Assembly (NCBI GenBank): GCA_046047235.1
Contig: JBJOII010000167.1
Coordinates: 1 to 11,008, forward strand
Direction: 5' to 3'
From: JBMTVN01 sp046047235
GTDB taxonomy: Bacteria; Verrucomicrobiota; Verrucomicrobiia; Limisphaerales; JAHDYP01
DNA length: 11,008 nt
Position 1 is the stretch's first letter. Every line of letters starts with the position of its first letter. The notes beneath the pieces are model-generated. The model searched no databases, was not told the DNA's origin, and worked only from the letters and a program-made list of their open reading frames with translations. The translations under genes and the position numbers were made by a program. Shown piece after piece: positions 7,619 to 11,008 of the stretch.

Positions 7619-7670
7619 GTTGCGCGAGGTGGGTGCGATGATTTGGCGGCCGCGCGGCAGCGCGGCCCTT

Positions 7671-7688
7671 GTCCCTACCTGAGCGAGG
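7671..7688. repeat. Short dispersed repeat, copy 2 (GTCCCTACCTNNGCGAGG)
   Basis: It matches 108-125 at 16 of 18 positions and lies 3 nt after the 8-bp GC-rich hairpin at 7648-7667. This places it at the outer edge of the hairpin cluster and hints that it is part of a longer intergenic unit. Confidence 0.4.
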
Positions 7689-7713
7689 AAGGTGCAACGA
7701 TTGGGTGGCCCTA

Positions 7714-7734
7714 GCTTCCGGCTTCCGGCTTCCG
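7714..7734. repeat. Three exact GCTTCCG heptamers in tandem
   Basis: Three perfect 7-nt copies at 7714-7720, 7721-7727 and 7728-7734, about 17 nt before the chosen start of the WYL gene. A period of 7 is not a multiple of 3, which argues that this part is leader rather than coding sequence. Confidence 0.7.
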
Positions 7735-7751
7735 GGGGTGGCGTTGCAGCC

Positions 7752-8741
7752 ATGTCGAAGCGGACACAGACACCCCATACGCGGCCGCCAATTCGGCGGA
7801 TGTTATTCATTCATGAGCAGTTGAAGTCGGGCAGGTATCCGAACTGCAAACAGTTTTGCCGGGAGATGGAGGTGGGGTGTACGCGGACGATCCTGAGGGA
7901 CATTGCGTTCATGCGGGAGCAGTTGATGTTGCCGATTGAATATGATGGGGAGCGTCGGGGTTATTACTATTCGCGTCCGGTGGAGCATTTCCCCGGGGTG
8001 GCGGTGAGCGAGTCGGAGTTGTTTGCGTTGCTGGTGGCGCAGAAGGCGGTGGCGCATTATCGGGGAACGCCCTTTCACAAGCCATTGCGGACGGCGTTTG
8101 AGAAGCTGACCTCGGACATGGATCATGGGGCGGTGGTGCATTTGGAGCGGTTGGGTGAGGCGATGGACATCCGGGTGGCGGGTCCGGAGGATGTGAATGA
8201 GGAGTTGTTTCAGGTGGTGTGTCGCGGGGTGCAGCAGCAGCGGCCATTGAAGTTTCAGTATCGGAAGCTGGCGGCGAAGGGGTATCAGGTGCGGCGGGTG
8301 CATCCTTATCAGGTGGTGTGTGTGAACAGCCGGTGGTATTTGATCGGGCACGATCTGAAGCGGGAGGATATGCGGGTCTTTGTGCTGGGTCGGATGCGCG
8401 GGGTGGAGGTGTTGGCCGGGATGTTTCAACGTCCGGCGGATTTTCGGGTGGAGGAATTTTTAAAGAACAGTTTCGGGATCTTTCGGGGGAAGGAGGATTT
8501 CGAGGTGGTGGTGGAGTTGGATGCATGGGCGGCGGATGTGTCGCGGGGGCGGATGTGGCATGGGAGCCAGGCTGTGCAGGAGCTGCCCGGGGGTGGGATG
8601 AGGGTGACTTTCCGGCTGGATAATCTGGAGGAGGTGGAGCCTTGGGTGTTGTCGTGGGGGGTGCATGCGACGGTGGTTCGGCCGAGGAAGTTGGTCGACC
8701 GGGTGCGTCGGGCGGTGGGGGTTCTGGCTGAGCGATATTGA
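7752..8741 (+). CDS. WYL-domain transcriptional regulator (YafY/DeoR-like)
   Basis: Predicted DNA-binding regulator of 329 residues, the usual size for the helix-turn-helix + WYL + WCX architecture. The N-terminal winged HTH covers about residues 11-70 (IRRMLFIHEQLKSGRYPNCK, then CTRTILRDIAFMR as the recognition region). The WYL domain has HPYQVV (184-189), SRWYLIG with Trp195-Tyr196-Leu197, and RVFVLGRM (208-215). The C-terminal WCX segment has EVEPWVLSWG (294-303) and PRKLVDRVRRAVG. WYL domains sense small molecules or nucleic acids in characterised members; the ligand here is unknown. The frame extends to a GTG at 7692, but that extension crosses the GCTTCCG heptamers and its GAGGAAG is too close, so the ATG at 7752 was preferred. 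No good Shine-Dalgarno precedes it. The propeller gene follows 67 nt downstream on the same strand, so co-expression or direct control is plausible. Confidence 0.9.
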   Translation: MSKRTQTPHTRPPIRRMLFIHEQLKSGRYPNCKQFCREMEVGCTRTILRDIAFMREQLMLPIEYDGERRGYYYSRPVEHFPGVAVSESELFALLVAQKAVAHYRGTPFHKPLRTAFEKLTSDMDHGAVVHLERLGEAMDIRVAGPEDVNEELFQVVCRGVQQQRPLKFQYRKLAAKGYQVRRVHPYQVVCVNSRWYLIGHDLKREDMRVFVLGRMRGVEVLAGMFQRPADFRVEEFLKNSFGIFRGKEDFEVVVELDAWAADVSRGRMWHGSQAVQELPGGGMRVTFRLDNLEEVEPWVLSWGVHATVVRPRKLVDRVRRAVGVLAERY

Positions 8742-8808
8742 TGGGGGTTCCGTGAGGGGCTGCTGGAGGATGTCCGGGCGACAATTCGGCTTGATAGCGG
8801 AATACGAC

Positions 8809-10293
8809 ATGTGTCTTATGTTCAGCATGGGACACTTTGATTGCGTTTCGGCGCTATTGTTGGGTGCGGTGATGGTCTGCGAGGGGGCTGATGGGGCGGG
8901 GGAATGGCCTCAATTTCGCGGGCCGAATGCGACGGGGGTGTCGGTGGCGGCCGACCCGCCGGTCAAGGTGGGGCCGGGGGAGGGTGTGATTTGGAGCGTG
9001 GAGGTTCCGTGGTCGCCGTCCTCGCCTTGTGTTTGGGGAGACAGGATTTTTCTGACGACTTTCAATGGGGGTGGGTTGGAGACGCGGGCGTATGATCGCG
9101 GGACGGGTCGCTTGCTATGGGCGAAGCAGGTGAGGGTAGCGCAGCTGGAGGAGTATCACAGTACGGATGGGAGCCCTGCGGCGTCGACGCCGGTTACCGA
9201 TGGCGAGAGGGTGGTGAGTTATTTCGGTTCGTTTGGGGTGGTGTGTTATGACGTGCGGGGTGAGGAGCTGTGGAGGCATGTGCTGCCGGTGGCGATGAGC
9301 GGGGGGCAGTATGGGTCGGGCACTTCTCCGATTATTGCTGGTGGGCGGGTGATTTTGAATCGGGACCAGCAGGACGGGAGGAGTTCCTTGGTGGCGTTGG
9401 ATGTGCGGACCGGTGAGGTGGCTTGGGAGGTGCCGCGTCCGGCGTTTAATGGCGGGCATGGAACGCCGGTGATTTGGGAGAATGCGGGGAGGATGGAGGT
9501 CGTGATGCCGGGTTCGATTCAGCTGAAGGGGTATGACTTGGTGGATGGAGGGGAGGATTGGAGTGTGGATGGGGTCTCGGCGTTTGTGTGCACGTCGCCG
9601 GTGGTGGGGGATGGGATGTTGTATTTTGCGGCGTGGTGTCCGGGGCAGGCGGATTCGTCTTTGCCGATGGACTGGCCGAGTTTTGTGAAGCAGATGGATC
9701 AGGACGGGGATGGTCGGGTGTTGTTGTCGGAGTTCCCGAAGGCGAATGGTGATTTCTTACGCGGGGTGGATTTCAACCGGGACGGCGAGGTGACGGACGA
9801 AGACTTGGGGGTGATGCGGGAAGCGGCGAAGCGTGCGGAGAACGTGCTGCTGGCGGTGGCGCCAGGCGGGAGGGGTGACATCACGGAGACCCATGTGAAG
9901 TGGAAATACAAGCGCGGGTTGCCGTATGTGCCGTCGCCACTGTATCTGGATGGGCGGGTGTATATGGTGAAGGACGGGGGGATGGTGTCGTCGTTTGATG
10001 CGAAGACGGGTGAGCCGTATTACACGCAGGAGCGGATTGGTGCGGCGGGCAGTTACTACGCTTCGCCGGTGGCAGCAGAGGGTCGGCTGTATGTGGTGTC
10101 GTTGCCCGGCAAGTTGACAGTCTTGCGGGCAGGCGGGGAGCATCCGGAGGTGTTGCATCAGGCCGATTTTGGTGAGCGGATTTTTGCGACGCCGGCGCTG
10201 GCGGGTAGGAATCTGTATGTGCGCACGGAGAAGCGGTTGTTGGCGTTTGGGGCGGATGAGCGGGGCAGGGAAACGGCGTCGGTGGGGCGGTAG
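8809..10293 (+). CDS. Exported PQQ-like beta-propeller protein with inserted EF-hand pair
   Basis: Predicted exported beta-propeller of the PQQ-like repeat type (BamB-like fold), 494 residues. After a hydrophobic N-terminus (VSALLLGAVMV, about 13-23) comes WPQFRGPNATGVS (33-45), the usual opening of these proteins in PVC bacteria. Propeller blades follow, with recurring DxxTGxxxW-like turns: AYDRGTGRLLWAKQV, ALDVRTGEVAWEV, SFDAKTGEPYYTQ. Between blades two canonical calcium-binding EF-hand loops occur: DQDGDGRVLLSE at 297-308 and DFNRDGEVTDED at 321-332. No quinoprotein dehydrogenase catalytic set was recognised, so a structural, binding or scaffolding role is as likely as an enzyme. The frame is open back to 8665, but that would overlap the WYL gene by 77 nt. 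ATGs at 8770, 8809, 8818 and 8827 are possible; 8809 keeps the hydrophobic segment near the N-terminus, but the start is uncertain because the ribosome-binding signals are weak and the n-region lacks a basic residue. Confidence 0.85.
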   Translation: MCLMFSMGHFDCVSALLLGAVMVCEGADGAGEWPQFRGPNATGVSVAADPPVKVGPGEGVIWSVEVPWSPSSPCVWGDRIFLTTFNGGGLETRAYDRGTGRLLWAKQVRVAQLEEYHSTDGSPAASTPVTDGERVVSYFGSFGVVCYDVRGEELWRHVLPVAMSGGQYGSGTSPIIAGGRVILNRDQQDGRSSLVALDVRTGEVAWEVPRPAFNGGHGTPVIWENAGRMEVVMPGSIQLKGYDLVDGGEDWSVDGVSAFVCTSPVVGDGMLYFAAWCPGQADSSLPMDWPSFVKQMDQDGDGRVLLSEFPKANGDFLRGVDFNRDGEVTDEDLGVMREAAKRAENVLLAVAPGGRGDITETHVKWKYKRGLPYVPSPLYLDGRVYMVKDGGMVSSFDAKTGEPYYTQERIGAAGSYYASPVAAEGRLYVVSLPGKLTVLRAGGEHPEVLHQADFGERIFATPALAGRNLYVRTEKRLLAFGADERGRETASVGR

Positions 10294-10826
10294 GGCACGG
10301 ACGACGGGGAAGGGCGTCGGCGCAGGCACTCGAACCGGTGATGACGGCTCTGGTGCTTGGGTGCCGATTCGACTTCCGTTTTTCGGCACCGGAATCCCTT
10401 GGCACTTTCTCAGGGTGCATATTCAAGGTGTGCACCAAGCTACGGTGCAGACCGACTTTTTTCAGCGCCGCCTGCGACATCCTGCCCAGCGGATCGGAAC
10501 AACAGCCTGCATCTACGGGACGGCGTTCGGTGGGCTGACTTGTTATGTCATGATTTGGCTCTATCGCGTGGCTGCCTGATGGCTTGGTAATTCCGTAGAA
10601 CAGCATTCGCCTGCACTAATCCCAAGCCTGTCTCATGACGGTGGACCTTGTTCAACAGCACTCGCCCTCGGAACCGCTCAATCCCCGGTTCGGTTATCAC
10701 TGTGCCAGGATACGACCGACGCTGTTTTCGCAAGTCGTTCATAATTACCATCAACCGTGCTTGGTTTACGGCTGACGGTTCGGTGAGTCAAATTCACGAA
10801 GGGGGTTTAGACATCAGTGACCGTGA
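10294..10826. other. Gene-poor stretch with altered composition; no recognisable gene
   Basis: No reading frame here has a recognisable family, a ribosome binding site or coding-like composition; the longest candidates overlap each other on both strands. Base use shifts from the G-rich pattern to near parity: 10681-10740 has 15 G and 18 C, against 29 G and 9 C at 4021-4080. Visible structure includes an 8-bp inverted repeat GGTGCCGA/TCGGCACC (10360-10367 and 10383-10390), a GGTGCA...TGCACC...GGTGCA set at 10414-10449, and a 6-bp inverted repeat GAACCG/CGGTTC (10671-10676 and 10686-10691). It may be decayed mobile or cassette DNA, but no mobile-element signature was found. Confidence 0.45.
10414..10449. 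promoter_or_regulatory. Mutually exclusive hairpin set (GGTGCA / TGCACC / GGTGCA)
   Basis: GGTGCA at 10414-10419, TGCACC at 10431-10436 and GGTGCA at 10444-10449 allow the central arm to pair with either side: 6 bp with an 11-nt loop or 6 bp with a 7-nt loop. This switch-like geometry resembles an attenuator or RNA switch core, but no downstream gene or U-tract supports that role. Confidence 0.25.
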
Positions 10827-10940
10827 GCGGTCTACGCAGCGCCCTTGATCAATCTCGAATTCACGAGCGCGGTTCGCAGCGCATGCATCAACGTCGCGCC
10901 TTGGGAGGAATTCAGGCGGCGGATTCTCGCTTCGCGATGA
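10827..10940 (+). pseudogene. Probable remnant of a type II antitoxin (C-terminal part)
   Basis: The frame ends ...NVAPWEEFRRRILASR with TGA at 10938-10940. A Pro-Trp-Glu-Glu-[VF]-x-x-Arg-[IL] tail is typical of the small addiction-module antitoxin family (TIGR02574-like). The TGA overlaps the ATG of the following toxin-like frame as ATGA, a classic antitoxin-toxin junction. Upstream the frame is closed by TGA at 10824-10826 and again at 10818-10820, and no ATG lies between, so the N-terminal half is missing or frame-shifted. A start at TTG 10845 would give only 31 residues. The family call rests on a short tail plus context. Confidence 0.35.
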
Positions 10941-11008
10941 GCTGGGAGGTGATCTTCCTGCGCGGCGCGGAGTCCGATCTCCAATCGGGGCCTTCAACCG
11001 GTACGAGG
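10937..11008 (+). pseudogene. Start of a RelE/ParE-type toxin gene, apparently frameshifted and cut by the right edge
   Basis: The ATG at 10937 opens MSWEVIFLRGAESDLQ, which resembles the first beta-strand and helix of RelE/ParE-superfamily toxins (W-x-V...A-E-x-D-L). After CAA at 10982-10984 the frame becomes uncharacteristic (SGPSTGTR). A -1 shift there (ATC from 10984) gives IGAFNRYE, which fits the expected continuation of the helix. A single lost base, natural or a sequencing error, is the simplest reading. The start overlaps the stop of the antitoxin-like frame. The window ends before any catalytic residues. Confidence 0.35.

Larger units (their letters stand above)
7381..7667. repeat. 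Cluster of at least eight minimal hairpins in intergenic DNA
   Basis: Successive perfect inverted repeats with very small loops: 7381-7403 (10 bp, loop TGG); 7408-7425 (7 bp, TCCC); 7444-7460 (7 bp, CTT); 7472-7486 (6 bp, GTT); 7505-7521 (7 bp, ATG); 7520-7532 (5 bp, CGG); 7566-7580 (6 bp, TGC); 7648-7667 (8 bp, GGCA). All but two of the loops are exactly 3 nt; the other two are 4 nt. The arms are unrelated in sequence from one hairpin to the next, so this is neither a tandem repeat nor a CRISPR array. The stretch sits between the DUF1501 and WYL genes and has no convincing reading frame. Confidence 0.65.

Noticed and set aside
7381..7667. CRISPR array in the hairpin cluster
   Set aside because: No repeated unit of 23-40 nt and no regular spacer; each hairpin has different arms.
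7479..7682. Small protein with Asp-Pro repeats across the hexamer array
   Set aside because: No ribosome binding site, crosses several hairpins, and the Asp-Pro run is just the hexamer repeat translated.
8665..8808. Extended N-terminus of the propeller protein
   Set aside because: Would overlap the WYL gene by 77 nt and is Arg/Trp-rich without an export signal.
10302..10319. Terminator after the propeller gene (CGACG...CGTCG)
   Set aside because: Only 5 bp with an 8-9 nt loop and no U-tract.
10520..10552. Integron attC site (CTTGTTATG resembling a GTTRRRY core)
   Set aside because: Only one half-site is visible; no matching complementary half, cassette gene or integrase in the window.
10338..10590. 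Two overlapping plus-strand small proteins of 66 and 77 residues
   Set aside because: Different frames of the same DNA, no family resemblance, no ribosome binding site, no coding-like composition.
10599..10669. Direct repeat AACAGCAYTCGCC, two copies 55 nt apart
   Set aside because: Only 13 of 16 matching positions and no further copies; could be chance.
10548..10754. Minus-strand frame of 68 residues
   Set aside because: Basic sequence with no recognised motif and no supporting start signal; overlaps another equally plausible frame on the opposite strand.
10791..10866. Direct repeat AATTCACGA near the toxin-antitoxin remnant
   Set aside because: Nine bases, two copies; too short to call a target-site duplication without element ends.

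Overview
The window looks like a chromosomal piece of a PVC-superphylum bacterium, most likely Verrucomicrobiota or Planctomycetota. The main reason is the adjacent pair of a PSD1-type cytochrome-domain protein (PSCyt1 + DUF1549 + DUF1553) and a DUF1501 protein, a gene pair that is abundant in those phyla and rare elsewhere. A PQQ-like propeller carrying an EF-hand pair, a WYL regulator and intergenic DNA full of tiny hairpins fit the same picture. I lean to Verrucomicrobiota, but the sequence alone does not prove it. The + strand is strongly G-rich over most of the window, including across the one long minus-strand gene.

Layout: (1) 1-43, minus, the first 14 codons of an unrecognised gene leaving the left edge. 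(2) 112-1575, minus, a GH30 glycoside hydrolase lipoprotein. (3) 1576-1898, a divergent control region with a G-quadruplex-type motif and a small inverted repeat. (4) 1899-5951, plus, a very large exported PSD1-family protein with a c-type haem motif, an inserted beta-sandwich-like domain and a LamG-like domain. (5) 5941-7380, plus, a DUF1501 protein with a Tat-type signal, overlapping the previous gene by 11 nt and translationally coupled through an AAGGAG site. (6) 7381-7751, non-coding: at least eight minimal hairpins, a hexamer repeat and a heptamer repeat. (7) 7752-8741, plus, a WYL-domain transcription factor. (8) 8809-10293, plus, an exported PQQ-like beta-propeller with two EF-hand loops. 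(9) 10294-10826, no recognisable gene, with a composition unlike the rest. (10) 10827-11008, probable remnant of a type II toxin-antitoxin pair cut by the right edge.

How the genes may work together (inference): the GH30 lipoprotein and the PSD1/DUF1501 pair diverge from one control region. All three products are exported, which suggests a small extracytoplasmic glycan-processing locus. The WYL protein could regulate itself and the propeller gene 67 nt downstream. No complete defence system, CRISPR array, tRNA, rRNA or intact insertion sequence was seen. The most unusual DNA is the hairpin cluster at 7381-7667 and the compositionally distinct right end.
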